Assembly (NCBI GenBank): GCA_963971405.1
Contig: OZ020485.1
Coordinates: 38,375,469-38,439,468, forward strand
DNA: 64,000 nucleotides
Direction: 5' to 3'
Source of the DNA: Psococerastis gibbosa
Taxonomy: Eukaryota; Arthropoda; Insecta; Psocodea; Psocidae
The notes under the pieces are model-generated. The model searched no databases. It saw only the letters and a program-made list of their open reading frames with translations, and was not told where the DNA came from. Both the position numbers and the translations under genes were made by a program. Numbering within the stretch: the first letter of the stretch is position 1; every line of letters starts with the position of its first letter. Shown here piece after piece: positions 22,613-33,478 of the stretch.

Positions 22613-23370
22613 TTAGGCGCTGGTGAACGGAACTGGCGCTGGAACCGTGGCTGTGTGGCACGTTGTCCGTATCTGTCGGCGAACTGTGCCTGTAGAGCCG
22701 CGACGTTCTCTGTTAACGTCTTCAATAGGTCCACAGGGGCCATTGTGCACTCAAGAATCCGGTCACGTGTTGCTGAATTGATGGTGGCCATCTTGTCGGC
22801 GAGGTTCGCGACGTCACCTAGTGACAGGTGATCATGACCGATGATTGCCAATTGTATAGCGTGCGGGAGGCGAGACGTCCAAATGGTGCGTAAAACCGAG
22901 TCTGATATGGCTTTCTCTGCGAGGGCCCGCAGTCTCCGGAGAAAAGAGCTGGGAGTTTTGTCCCCTATGTCTTCCGACATTAGTAGCTGAATGCGACTGC
23001 TTGCTGGAAGACTCATTCGTTGGATTAACTGCGTTTTTAGCTCAGTGTATGGGTTTACTGGTACTGGGGCAGCTAACAAATCTGAGATCTCGCTGAGGGT
23101 ACTTTGGTCGAGCGCTGAAAGGACGTGGTAATATTTCGTCGTTTCCATTGTGACCCCAGCAAGTGCGAACTGAGCCTCCGCTTGAGTGAACCACAGTGCC
23201 GGTGACAGGTTGGCCGACTGTGTCCAGAAGGGTGGAAGCTTGACCGAGACTGCCATCGTACTAGCAGGGCCTGTCATCTTGGTTGTAGCCGTGGGTGTCG
23301 GTGTTGTGGCTGTAGCAGTTGTAGCTGTAGCGGTCGTAGCTGCAGCGGTTGTGGCTGTGGTCTGCGGCAT
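22510..23370 (-). CDS. Gypsy gag
   Basis: About 286 aa from the Met at 23370 (MPQTTATT...), the likeliest start; the frame is open back to 23868 inside the LTR. An Ala/Thr-rich low-complexity N-terminus leads to the capsid-like region beginning VSVKLPPFW, a form common in arthropod Gypsy elements. Near the C-terminus is one degenerate zinc-knuckle-like motif ([14 protein letters not shown]). Gag forms the particle that packages element RNA. The last about 100 nt overlap pol in the -1 frame. A GAAAAAC run near 22530-22540, read as G-AAA-AAC in the gag frame, is a possible but non-canonical slip site. Confidence 0.88.
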   Translation of the reverse strand: MPQTTATTAAATTATATTATATTPTPTATTKMTGPASTMAVSVKLPPFWTQSANLSPALWFTQAEAQFALAGVTMETTKYYHVLSALDQSTLSEISDLLAAPVPVNPYTELKTQLIQRMSLPASSRIQLLMSEDIGDKTPSSFLRRLRALAEKAISDSVLRTIWTSRLPHAIQLAIIGHDHLSLGDVANLADKMATINSATRDRILECTMAPVDLLKTLTENVAALQAQFADRYGQRATQPRFQRQFRSPAPKQDPTWCFYHQTYGRKARKCQQPCRFPKNDDRSQ

Positions 23371-23439
23371 CTTGCAGGTTGTAGCTGTGCTGCTGCGGTG
23401 AATGTAGCTGCTCCGGGGTGGTTTCCACCGCCTATGGCC

Positions 23440-23652
23440 GGATGAGATGTTCTGGAGGCTGGAACTGGAACTGGAACGGGCTGGAAGCTGGAACTGGCTG
23501 GAACTGGAACTGGCTGGAAGCTGGAAGCTGGAACTGGCTGGAACTGGAACTGGCTGGAACTGGCTGGAACTGGAGCTGGCTGGAACTGGAGCTGGCTGGA
23601 ACTGGAGCTGGCTGGAACTGGCTGGAACTGGCTGGAATTGGCTGGAACTGGA
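23440..23652. repeat. CTGGAACTGG minisatellite in the Gypsy leader
   Basis: An irregular array built from CTGGAACTGG, CTGGAAGCTGG and CTGGAGCTGG between primer-binding site and gag. On the minus strand it stays open and would encode a Ser/Gln/Phe/Pro-rich repeat. Its unit does not occur elsewhere in the element. Confidence 0.85.
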
Positions 23653-23681
23653 ATCTGGAAGGCTGCTTGTTCCGTTGTCGA

Positions 23682-23690
23682 GGGTCACCA
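23682..23690 (-). other. primer-binding site of the Gypsy element
   Basis: TGGTGACCC on the minus strand, one nucleotide after the 5' LTR. It would pair with a tRNA 3' end GGGTCA plus CCA. I cannot assign the tRNA species. Confidence 0.8.
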
Positions 23691-23691
23691 A

Positions 23692-24078
23692 TGTAGCTTG
23701 TCGAAGGACGATGCAATTGAATAGGCAGTGTAGACTTGAATTGGTTTGTATTGCAGTGCTTCGACTCAAGTTAGAGTAATTTAACACACAGTGGTTACAA
23801 TATGAGCTGTGAGACGAGAACGATACATGCTTACAATTAATATTGAATTTGATCCAGCCTGCTTCCATATAGAAAAACCAACTCTGTGTCCACAGCTAAA
23901 GGAGCTGATGAGACACAGAGGGTAGATTAAAGATATTATTGAATAAGAGAAATAAATACGTAAAAGGAAGATTGAGGAATATTGAATTATCTGAATGTGA
24001 ACAGCGCCATCTACCGGGAAAAAGGTGAAGCTGGAAGCAGACTGGTTATTACACATGTGGGACTAAGTGGTCCCCACA
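23692..24078 (-). repeat. 5' LTR of the Gypsy element
   Basis: 387-bp copy matching 18954-19340 by eye over its whole length. On the minus strand it precedes the primer-binding site. An open frame runs from inside this LTR through the leader into gag; whether the extension is translated is unclear. Confidence 0.95.
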
Positions 24079-24082
24079 GGTC

Positions 24083-24890
24083 TGTCTGCAAGTTCTTCAC
24101 TATATGTACTTGTACCTTTTTGAGACGTCTGTAGGCCATGTCTAGTATTCTGTTATTTTAATTTTAATTAAACATTTATTCGATTTTACTATGGAGCCAT
24201 GACTTTACTTGTTATTTTATTTCCCTGTATTTTTTCAGATCTTTTATTGTATTTGGTATATCATTGAAAATGTGAGGTATCATGTATTTTAATGTCTGTC
24301 TTCCGTAGTTGTTCGTTATGGTGGGTGTGAGCAGTCTTGATTCGGTTATAGATCTTGTTTCTATGTCATGTGTTACTGGTTGTTTGTATTCTGTTTTATA
24401 AAAGTACTTAATGATGGTAATGTATTTGAAAAGAGCCGTCACTGTTAGTACGTCATATTTATTGAATAGGTCTTTTTTGCTCAATTTGTTATATTTATTT
24501 GTTTTATCTGAGTTTTTTATAATCTTCAGTATTCTATATTGTATATTTTCAATGTTCTGTATTTGTGATGGTGTTGTGTTTCCATATGCTTGTATTCCAT
24601 ATCGTATAAGAGATTCTACTAGTGCTTTATATATCAATATCATTGTATCATAGTTTAAATAAAATTGGATATGGTAAAAAGCGTATAAACATGATCTGAG
24701 TCGTTTATTTACGTTATTGATATGTATGTCAAATTTGAATCTGTAGTCAATTGTTATTCCCAGGTATCTGTATTCATCTACTGTTTCAAGTATTTCTGTG
24801 CATTCGCATTCATATGTTTGTTTATTTTCATGTAGACATTTGTTATCGTGTTTTATAACCCTCATTAGTTCAGTTTTATATTGTGGTATT
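24083..24890 (-). mobile_element. 5'-truncated LINE, coding remnant
   Basis: The minus-strand frame 24865-24212 (217 aa, intact) is the C-terminal part of a non-LTR reverse transcriptase: EYRYLGITIDYRFKFDIHI, then IYKALVESLIRYGIQAYGN and a long basic tail. The upstream RT core is missing. Its 3'UTR continues to 24083, is interrupted by the Gypsy element, and resumes at 18953-18886. Clade not resolved (Jockey/CR1/L2-like). Confidence 0.85.
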
Positions 24891-26218
24891 CAGTAAGACT
24901 GAAGAAATGTTCCATAGGGGGACTAAGTCTTGCTTATTGCACACGTCTCAGTCTTTAGAAGTAGCAAAAAGGGACAATTTCACTTTTAGTCTTACGAAAC
25001 GTGTAGAACTAAATTTTGACTTTCCTGTAAATTGCAATTGAAGGCACTTGTCCCCTTATGCAAACGGACGACAGATTATTACAACATATCATATTCAGTT
25101 TGAACCGCATTTACGAGCTTACAAGTTATAACACCCATGCGAGCATATACCGTACCCATCAATAAAGCAGTTTATTGTACCTTAAAATATAGAAAAGACG
25201 CAAAGATAATTTTTTACTCGATTAGCTTACGTAAAAGTACTTAAGTACAGTATGTCCTAAAAAAATCATGTTTGTCTTCAAAATCCTGCCAAATTTGTAT
25301 ATCTATTGATTGCTAATTTTAACCTATTAGTAAAATATTGTCTTTATTACATGTTAAGTACACAATTTTAGTATTAGTGGTTCAAAGGGGCACAGTTAGG
25401 ATTTACCGGTGATGGGCCACTCAAACTAAAATTAATTACTAATTACTAACATATAAATTAACTATAAGACTAACTTATTATTGCTTTTTTGTAAATGAAC
25501 AATGAAACATTTAGCCTTTTCAACTAATTTTATTCCCCTACGAATGCCTTTTTTGAAGTTACCACTTACTAAATGAACGTTATAGTTATACCATTATTAT
25601 TTTAGTCCATCTTCACAGTGCGGAAAGTTTTAAAGTTAATACAAATAAACAAATGGCTATGTAATATTGGAGTAATAAGAATGACCTTACCCAATATGGC
25701 GATGCAACGCATTTTACTCGTATTTGTATGCATTCATAATAATGTTGACAAATACTCAATCAATTTAATATGACAATCAACAAATGTTTTCCACGCGTTT
25801 AAAATTCTACATGTGTCACCATCTAGTTTGTTACAATTTGAAGTCCAGGTTTGTTAGTCATAATAAATTGTGCCTGATACAATAAAAGTGCAACTCTCAA
25901 CAATAAAATCATCATTTCACACAGAATTGCCGCAGTGAGCTTTGACTGTAAGTATAATATCGCCGCTTGAAAGGCTAATTGTTTTATCTGCAAAAATTAA
26001 TTTTTTTTATTGCATCTAAAACGTCACTTCATTTTTCTCTTTCATTTGCGCTAAGTGTTATTGTATTTTCAATAATAACCACTAGGCTAAGAAGCGTTGC
26101 AACTATTAGCTTTCAGAGCGAAAAAAGGTCGGGTTTGAACGTTTCTCCTAACGGTTCTCCTTCAAGGCGAGGTTTACCAACTTCGGTACAGCCCCTTGTA
26201 GGTATATCTCCTTAAATG
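24891..26218. other. nothing recognised
   Basis: Intergenic AT-rich DNA between the LINE and the 26219 hairpin copy. No ORF or repeat stands out. Confidence 0.5.
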
Positions 26219-26375
26219 CATTGTAGTATTATATCGTATATATAACACTGACATTAAATAAACTTTGGTTGAATGGGCTTGTGGTCCAGCGGTTAAGACG
26301 ACGCCCTGGTTAGGCGTAGATCGTGGGTTCGAATCCCGCCAAGCCCAGTTTTTACCATATCTTGTAATTTCTGAT
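26219..26375 (+). mobile_element. tRNA-hairpin family copy with intact cloverleaf
   Basis: The outer arm (GTAGTATTATATCG, ACATTAAATAAAC) runs straight into a 73-nt tRNA-like module at 26275-26347, then CAGTTTTTACCATATC. The module differs from 5655-5727 by one base in the anticodon loop and has T33, giving anticodon GGT (Thr); all stems are intact. The repeat context and the unusual G34 anticodon argue against a real tRNA gene. Confidence 0.75.
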
Positions 26376-26447
26376 ATCTCCTTAACTTCATTCTTGAATC
26401 CTGCAGTTGATCCTCTGAATGTCCTGAAGGCCGTTTTATGCACCGAG

Positions 26448-26640
26448 GCCAACGACCCCATGGATTTTGGACATTATTTATATTGTTTCCGTATGAGTTT
26501 TGGGTCTTTGGCAAACTGGTATACGTCCTCGATGTCAACCTTCACCGGCTCCAAGCGGTAATGGACAAGCTGTGACAAGCTTACACCATAGCGCTGGGTA
26601 ACAGGTGGAAGCATGACTTAACCTAGTAGAGATACGAGTC
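26448..26640 (+). repeat. interspersed repeat, intact-site copy
   Basis: CCCATGGATTTTGGACATT, CGTATGAGTTTTGG, GTCCTCGATGTCAACC, GGACAAGCTGTGACAAGC. Shared with 57585-57780 and, inverted, with 26872-27345. Origin unknown. Confidence 0.75.
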
Positions 26641-26871
26641 TCCCCTGAATGTAGAAGCTGCCACACTCATATGACTCACTCACCTCGCTAGCATTCCTGG
26701 CTCTACAAACTCAGTCTTGCAGCTATGAGCTATGGAATAACGTTAAAATGTTTCTTTCCTATTCTTCTGGGGTATAATTTGGGGTCACATAATCTTTCAA
26801 AAAAAAAAATTGTTTGGTTAGGCAAATTCATTTAGATCCGTACCTAACATCAAAACTTTCGCCTGTTTCAT

Positions 26872-27345
26872 TGCTTGTCTCATCTTGTCCATCGCTTGTA
26901 GCCGGTGAAGGTTGACATCGAGGACCTATAGACGGGCTAGTGCTTTGCGGTTTGTCAACTAAGTCATAAATTGTAATTGTTTTGTTGTTGGTATCAATAT
27001 AATATAATATATACCAGTTTGCCAATGGCCCAAAATGCATATCGTCAGCTTCGAATGAAAACCTCGTAAGTCGGGATTTCGACAAAATCGGGTTACTGTG
27101 GAATAAGTAAGAAAAACTCGCAACTCACCGGCAGGTTGGCGGGAAAAATTCTATCTGGTCAGGAGCGCTCTCTAGCGGAAAATAGGAAAACTCGTAAATG
27201 GGCGCTAAGTGGACGAAAAGTGACAGTTTTTTTCGTCTCCTGTCAAATTTGGTTTTGACGACTTACGAGGTTGTCATTCTAAGCTGACGATATGGAAACA
27301 ATACTAGTAATGTCCGAAATCCATGGGGTCGTTGGCATTGGACAA
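26872..27345 (-). repeat. same interspersed repeat with two insertions
   Basis: Inverted copy of the 26448 repeat, interrupted by about 80 AT-rich bp at 26926-27010 and by the MITE at 27042-27290. Confidence 0.75.
27042..27290. mobile_element. TA-flanked MITE in an older repeat
   Basis: 249 bp with terminal repeats of about 33 bp starting TCGTCAGCTT and containing ACCTCGTAAGTCG, flanked by TA (27040-27041 and 27291-27292). The host repeat has uninterrupted copies at 26448 and 57585, which show the empty site. Confidence 0.88.
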
Positions 27346-27881
27346 GGAACCTAGCTATAAGAAAAAAGTCCTTCGGGACAATATATTGGCCTTTGAAGTA
27401 ACGAAATACTGAGTTTCTTCAATTTCATAGAAGTGTGCTTATTCATGAATTCGAATAAGCAAAGTGTTACATTATATCTTCAATTAATGGTCCGACAGTA
27501 CTTTGTACAACACCTATTGTACTTGTAGAAAATAAGGCCTAATTAATTTTTATTTTTTATTTTTTGAATTTGTTGAAAGTAGGTACTCATTTTTAAGGTA
27601 GTAAAAACTGGTTGAAAAATAAACGTACCATTGCGCACCTATAATAATTTCAACTAATTGCAACGGGGGGGGGGGGGGGGGACAGAGACCCCCCAATTTG
27701 AAGTTCATAAAACCGAACTACAATATCTTCATACATAAAATTAATCTTGCAAGCTATTTGAACCATACCGACTTTTCATGTCTCATTGATTACCGTTATA
27801 GTAAATGGCAATCCTCTTGAAATGTTTAAAATACTATATGATAATACAAAATGTATATAGTTCTCTAGGCTATAACTAACA

Positions 27882-27896
27882 TTAATACTTTTTTAG
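27882..27896 (+). promoter_or_regulatory. putative splice acceptor abutting the CSP-3 ATG
   Basis: ATACTTTTTTAG ends exactly at the base before the ATG, as in CSP-2. This implies a 5'UTR intron with an unlocated upstream exon. Confidence 0.5.
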
Positions 27897-28808
27897 ATGA
27901 TGAGGGCTACGTTTTTGATAGCATTGGTGCTTTGCGCTGTCGCGTTCGCCGAAGAATACTACACGGTGAAGTATAAAGTTAATGTCGAAGACATTCTCAA
28001 GAGCGACCGCCTCCTCACTAACTATTTCAACTGTCTGGTCGATAAGGGGCCGTGCACTGGACCAAGCTTAGAACTTAAACGTGAGTATCTTTCCTATTGC
28101 CTAGCCTTCAATAACCCTTTTCACAATGAACCTTTCTCGCATAGGAAAAATATGCCTGCGCCCAACTAATAGGCTGCTTGACAATAATAACAATAAACAC
28201 AAAAAATGATAGAAAAGGTAACTCATAGTAAACTCATTTACCGCGCCTTATCCTCATGGAGGGTCGGCGGCAGGACAGCAGCGTTTCCACACAGTCCTGT
28301 TCTGTGCGTCCTCTGTTGAGAGCCCCAAACATTTCTCCGGCAATCTTTTTTCTCAGTGTAACTTTCGGCCTCCCTTGGTAGTCTTCTTCCATGTATCTCC
28401 CGGGTAACTCATAGGTTAACAATAATAAAACACTATGTTTTGGATGAAAATTTGAAAGTACTTTTTAAAAAATGTCAGTGGTTTCAGCGGTGAATTATAA
28501 GAACGAAACGCCAAATAGAAATAGGTTAATACTAAACGGCATTGTAGGCCCCCTATGCTATAGATATTGCATTATTGCTTATTCAGCAATCTTTAAATAT
28601 TCTAGGGATTATTCCTGACGCTCTCGTCACCAGCTGCAGGAAGTGTTCCGACAAGCAAAGAGACGACATTGTCAAAGCAGTTAAATTCCTGGTAAAGGAG
28701 AAGCCGGACATGTGGAAAGCTCTTGAGGCTAAGTACGACCCCGAGGGCAAATTTAAAGCTGCTGCAGAGAAAGACCCAGCTCTGAAAAAGTACAACCTGG
28801 TTCTTTGA
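27897..28808 (+). CDS. chemosensory protein CSP-3, two exons
   Basis: Secreted chemosensory protein. Exons are 27897-28080 and 28606-28808, joined across a 525-bp intron (GTGAGT donor, TATTCTAG acceptor). The product is 128 aa from the first of two adjacent Met codons. The signal peptide is about MMRATFLIALVLCAVAFA, followed by EEYYTVKYKVNVEDILKSD. The cysteines fall in FNC-LVDKGPC and TSC-RKC with exact C-x6-C-x18-C-x2-C spacing. The phase-1 intron splits the Arg codon before IIPDAL. The C-terminal half carries the typical KFLVKEKPDMWKALEAKYDP stretch. The intron holds a LINE 3' relic at about 28215-28410. An AATAAA lies 25 nt after the stop, so the 3'UTR is short. This is the most canonical CSP of the five. 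Confidence 0.96.
28215..28410 (-). pseudogene. LINE 3' relic in the CSP-3 intron
   Basis: Minus frame GRPKVTLRKKIAGEMFG, GRTEQDCVETLLSCRRPSM, matching the end of the relic at 63241-63670 (GRRSKQSCLETPLPCRRPSL). Confidence 0.65.
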
Positions 28809-28832
28809 GTTGAAGCTGCGCAAAGACTTTGA

Positions 28833-28838
28833 AATAAA
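28833..28838 (+). terminator. polyadenylation signal AATAAA of CSP-3
   Basis: A canonical AATAAA 25 nt after the CSP-3 stop codon, followed by a GT/TC-containing stretch. The position and sequence fit a cleavage and polyadenylation signal. Confidence 0.6.
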
Positions 28839-28839
28839 G

Positions 28840-30020
28840 TGCTTTCAGTGAGAGTTCATATTGTAACCTTTAGCCCTTAGCACAATTTGATTGTTCCGTG
28901 TATAATTTTAATCTGAAAAGGTTAACAACTTCTTTAGGTATTCTCAATTAGATTGGTTCCACTATTAGTCAATGAATAATTCAATGATTGAGTGGAATAG
29001 AAGCAAACAGTCCACAAATGTCTAAAATTGAGTTATTGGCATTCGTCTGTTTGAAATCTATCCATTTAATTTATTATAAGATGCTAATTTCGGCTTAGAC
29101 GTAAAACTATTGCAATGATTGGGTTTTGAAGAAATCACAGTGGAATTAGCTATAGTTTTTTGGCCCTTCTCAAAAATTAACTCTGGCAAACTTGGCCCGG
29201 TTTGGTTCTATACCACTCATTTATCTAGCTAGACTAATTTGAGAGACAAAATGAGACACAAAATGACAAAAAAAAGAGGCAAATATCTACATGTTAAGTT
29301 GCCTAGAGCAGGGGCCCCAGGGTCATGGACCAATTTCATGGGGTCCATGGCAGTGATGGGTCAAAAAATTCTGTATTCATTTTTTGTTAATTAAATGTTT
29401 TTATTGTGTTATTATTATTATTAATCACTTTTCAAAATTATAATGCACCTAATAAATGCATTAACTATGATCTATTGAAAAAAAACTACCGAAACAGGTG
29501 GGGTATATTGGCATCACTCAACTTCACGTGTAATTGTCATTCATTTAGCCGACATTTGAAGAACATAGTAATGTTTAATTTTAATAATACCATTAAACGT
29601 CCTGATTAGTAGGTACTTGTTAATTTGTTGTTCCTATAAGTACCAAGCTTTTGTCAGAATAGAAACTTCTATTAGTAGTTTGTGATCGACATTCACGATT
29701 TGGGGGCCATGGCTGAAATCAACACTTTCATAGGGAGGCACAAAAATATTTCTGTGGGAACCCCTGGTCTAGTAAATTAATAAATGGACCAAATAGAATA
29801 GAAATCCCCAAATTCAGTTACAATACATAAAATTATATACAATACATATCATACAATTGCACGCAACTCCTATCAAATATTTGACTGAATGCAAAATGAA
29901 ACTACCGGTACGGTTTCTCTTTTTTTTTTTTTTTTTTTTTAAATATCGAGTTTCAAAATACATAGGCCTACTATATAGGTTCAAATATGTGCCAATCGGT
30001 TTATCATTGAGTTTTTTGCT
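28840..30020. other. nothing recognised
   Basis: 3' of CSP-3. It contains GGGGCCCCAGGGTCATGG near 29312 and a poly(T) run at 29920. No coding signal. Confidence 0.5.
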
Positions 30021-30500
30021 TATAAACATGCATTTATACGTGAAGTTTTATGGCATGAAGTTAATGAAACTTCAAAACTTACCGCTCTTGGCTTGGCTGC
30101 CACTCTAAATTCCAGTAGGTACCTACCTAGGTTTAAAGGTTGACGTCAGGTTAAAAGGCAAATAGATATGAAGGTATTAGGCAGTGACGTCAATGTCTAC
30201 ATTTCAAACTGATCGCATTTTCTTATTATACTTGTCAATAAAATCGGACCTACGATTTTGAATATATAAACATGTATTTATACGTGAAGTTTTATGGTAT
30301 AAAGCTAATGAAACTTACCGCTCTAAATCGTGGCTTGGCTGCCACTCAAAACCCCAGTACTTAGGTTTAAAGGTTGACGTCAGGTTAAAACGCAAATAGA
30401 TATGAAGGTATTAATTAGGCAGTGACGTCAATGTCTACATTTCTAACTGCTCGCATTTTCTTATTGTACTTGTCAATAAAATCTGACCTACAATTTCTCT
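30021..30500 (+). repeat. tandem duplication, 244-bp period
   Basis: Two adjacent units, each with TATACGTGAAGTTTTATGG, GGTTGACGTCAGGTTAAAA and GCAGTGACGTCAATGTC. Confidence 0.85.
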
Positions 30501-30929
30501 GCTGTAGTATCATAACTTATGCGTAACATATACACCTGTAGACTACATAAATTATAATAGGTGATTTGTCAAAACTGGATCGAAGGTGACACCTTGCCAT
30601 GCCTAATTAGCCAAGCTCCCAACAAGTTTTTATATTAACTTGATAACGTTGCCTACATACTCATCAATCGGGGGTTTTTGCTATAAAGTGGGGAATCCCC
30701 GCACCTCGAGCATCGGATCAATTAATGCAATTGAAAAGTTTCCAAGCTCGACGTTAATTAAGCGTTTAACTCTTAATAATATTACACGGTACTACAGTAA
30801 TAGGTTCGCACAGGCGGCTACCAGTGCCAGATCTTTAATTATATTTAATATTTTTATTATTTTTTATATTTTTATTACATATATTTTGAACAGCCAAGGG
30901 TGGGGGGCTGGAACTTGTTCAAACACCAG

Positions 30930-31412
30930 ATGAGTAGAAGAGACCAAGTGAAGGTGGTTCGTATGAGAATAGGCCATACAAGGTTAACACAAGGACACCT
31001 AATGGTGGGCAACCCACCACCCATATGCCACAATTGTCAGGTCCGACTAACTCTTCCTCACACGTTCAAACCTGTAAAATGCCTTGTCTACTCAAGATAC
31101 AAAACCTTCCCTAATAATACAGATTTCCAGAAAGCAGTCTCACACAATACAATTCTTCTCCAGCACACCATTCCTTTTCTTCACTCAGCAGCTTTGGCAA
31201 GCCTTATCTAGCAAACAACACACTGGTTTAATTCAAGCGTCGGCAAACTGCCCTTGGGCGGTCACTGGGCAACGGGGTGCTCTCCTGATCGCAGTTTGCC
31301 ACACATCATCAACTCATACACACACAACACAGACAACCAACACCGGCCAACTGCAAACCAGGAAGCGCGTTTACCCACATGGGTCTGGCGCTTATAAAAT
31401 ATATATATACTA
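30930..31412 (+). pseudogene. LINE RNase H/zinc-region relic
   Basis: Plus frame VRMRIGHTRLTQGHLMVG, PPPICHNCQVRLTLPHTF, the conserved region after RNase H in Jockey/I/R1-type LINEs. The partner Cys/His are partly lost and the frame then degrades toward a TATA-type repeat. Confidence 0.75.
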
Positions 31413-32110
31413 AGATATATACAAAGTGAAAAATATATATATATTTATTTGTTTATATAATTTTTTGGAGGGGGGCTTTTTTTCACAAAGGCTCTGTGGC
31501 TAGCAGCGCTTTGAAGCAAGGGATGAAACGCCGGACTTGAACCAGCGACGCTCAAGGCCTTGATCTGGTGAACGGTTGCCTTTTAACTGAATATGTGAAT
31601 AATACTGCACTATACAACAGTCTGGGACAAACTGCAATGTCTAGGAACTTTTTTCCAACTACTGCTCACAGCATTTCTGCTTTAACCAACCCTGACAGCC
31701 TGGCGGGGAGGGGGGGGGGGTGAGTCTAAAAAGTCTGGTTATTAACTTGAGACACCTCGGAGAGAAGGGGAGTTGACTGGCAGGGTAGACCTCCTGATTA
31801 TAGAGGATTCCGAACCGCTTGGGGAAATTGGTAAAGTCACAATTCGGAGGTGACCAGGACTCGACACTCACTCAGACTGGCTAGTATAGTCTCAACACGT
31901 TATCATGTCCCACCATGTTCCCTGGGCAAATAATAATGGTAAATAATAAAGAATACAGGGTTAGGGGAGAGCAATGGAAATCGAAATTAATCCGGGAACG
32001 ACAGTTCAATTTATTTCTACTAACTGATTTTCCAGCCTAATGAGCATCAATTATTATGCTGGGGTTTGGGATATTACTATATTCTATGATTACCTTATTT
32101 GGTGGACTGA

Positions 32111-32284
32111 GACATGGCCGTAGCCAGAGGGGGGCTCCAGGTAGTCTGGACACCCCCCCCCTCCGAAATATTTTCAGCGAAAACTAGATATAATGGATTT
32201 TTAATCATATTGATGTTACATTACCTCCGGTGACGTCAGATGACCCCCCCCCCTCTCTGAAAAAAATATTTCTGGCTACGGCTT
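32111..32284. mobile_element. hAT-like MITE with 8-bp duplication TGGACTGA
   Basis: 174 bp. Ends read GGCCGTAGCCAGAGG and CTGGCTACGGCTT. Duplication TGGACTGA at 32103-32110 and 32285-32292. Poly-C runs lie inside. Confidence 0.82.
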
Positions 32285-32909
32285 TGGACTGATAAGTTCA
32301 TCGTTTTAGTACCTTCAGCTTTCAACATTGAGGTAGCTATAATCCCATACGTACATGCACTGAATGGACAAATTTAAATATTTTTCCATGATGGTAGTAT
32401 AATTACAGTTCCAAGAATTTTAAACGCGTAAAATGAAAGATGAATTTGCGCTAAGCTAAACCAGTTAGAAGGCGGAAAACCCAGTCTAGGCTACTAGTAG
32501 CAGGTTTATTATTCCAGCCACACCATTTAGCGCTATCTAGTCTGAGTCTGTAAAAAACCACATATAAAAACATAAATACTGTACGCTGACTATGCGATGC
32601 CTTCGGCACCGTACAATACCGAATAACGTAGGCTGCATTTTAGCATTTAATGCAGCCAATAGAATCAGCTCCAATAAAAAATGGCTGGTACCAACCCACT
32701 GAACGATGACTATGCAAAAATATCGATGGAAATGCATTATAAACTAACTTTGCATCGCCGAAGGTTTCCTCCTGCTTCATCATGCTATTTAATGGGTATT
32801 TCTTTAGGCCTCTTTCAATTAAAATTGCCCAAAAAGTTACTATAGAAATTGTAATAGATAACATTATTTATATTTGTGTCCTAATCACTAAGCTTCCTTT
32901 TTTAATGGA

Positions 32910-32990
32910 ATATACAGTATATTGCTGTTATATATGTTATATATATAACACTGACATTAAGTTAATTTTGATTGAAGAGGCAACCTGTTT
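32910..32990. mobile_element. partial arm of the tRNA-hairpin family
   Basis: Carries ATATAACACTGACATTAAG and GAAGAGGCAACC of the arm consensus; the outer part has drifted to an AT-rich palindrome. Confidence 0.6.
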
Positions 32991-33190
32991 GTTAGCTCGG
33001 TAGCTGCCCCCAAATTTAGTAAATGTATTGTAAGTTAATTTATTACGCTCTAATTTATTCGGTAGTACGTTTGTTTGTTCTATATTGTTATGTTAGCTCG
33101 GTAGCTGCCCCCAAATTTAGTAAATGTATTGTAAGTTAATTTATTACGCTCTAATTTATTCGATAGTACATTTGTTTGTTCTATATTGAC
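32990..33190 (+). repeat. tandem duplication, 101-bp period
   Basis: Two units starting GTTAGCTCGGTAGCTGCCC (32991 and 33092), nearly identical. Confidence 0.9.
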
Positions 33191-33478
33191 CTATAACTAC
33201 CACCCTCCCCCAAAATGGGTTGGATCTATCACTGCTGAGGTTTCACATTGTGTCCTTCTGTTTACGTCTTTCCAGGTAGCTGCTATGGTAGCCCCTGAAC
33301 CAAGTTCCATTTTTTTTCACTCCTGTTAGTCCCCGTATCGTAGCTACTCAACAACCGGCTCACAATCTTACCAACTCCCATTAGAATTGCAAGTCTTCTG
33401 CACATTCTGTTAGGGGTTTGGCAGGTTCTTTAATGTACATTGAGACCGTCATAATAGCAAAAGCACGAGGCATAGTGT

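Larger units (their letters stand above)
18954..24078 (-). mobile_element. Ty3/Gypsy LTR retrotransposon, complete, minus strand
   Basis: A complete 5125-bp element: two 387-bp LTRs (18954-19340 and 23692-24078) with TG...CA ends, a tRNA primer site, gag, pol and a polypurine tract. It is flanked by the 4-bp target duplication GGTC (18950-18953 and 24079-24082). I saw no difference between the LTRs by eye, so insertion was recent. Gag and pol overlap in different frames. There is no room for an envelope gene, because pol ends within the polypurine tract. It sits inside the 3'UTR of an older LINE that runs in the same direction. It looks capable of activity, but that is inference. Confidence 0.95.

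Noticed and set aside
23186-23779. Plus-strand ORFs rich in Trp/Leu/Glu/Asn and Val/Ala
   Set aside because: They are antisense shadows of the gag N-terminus and leader minisatellite.
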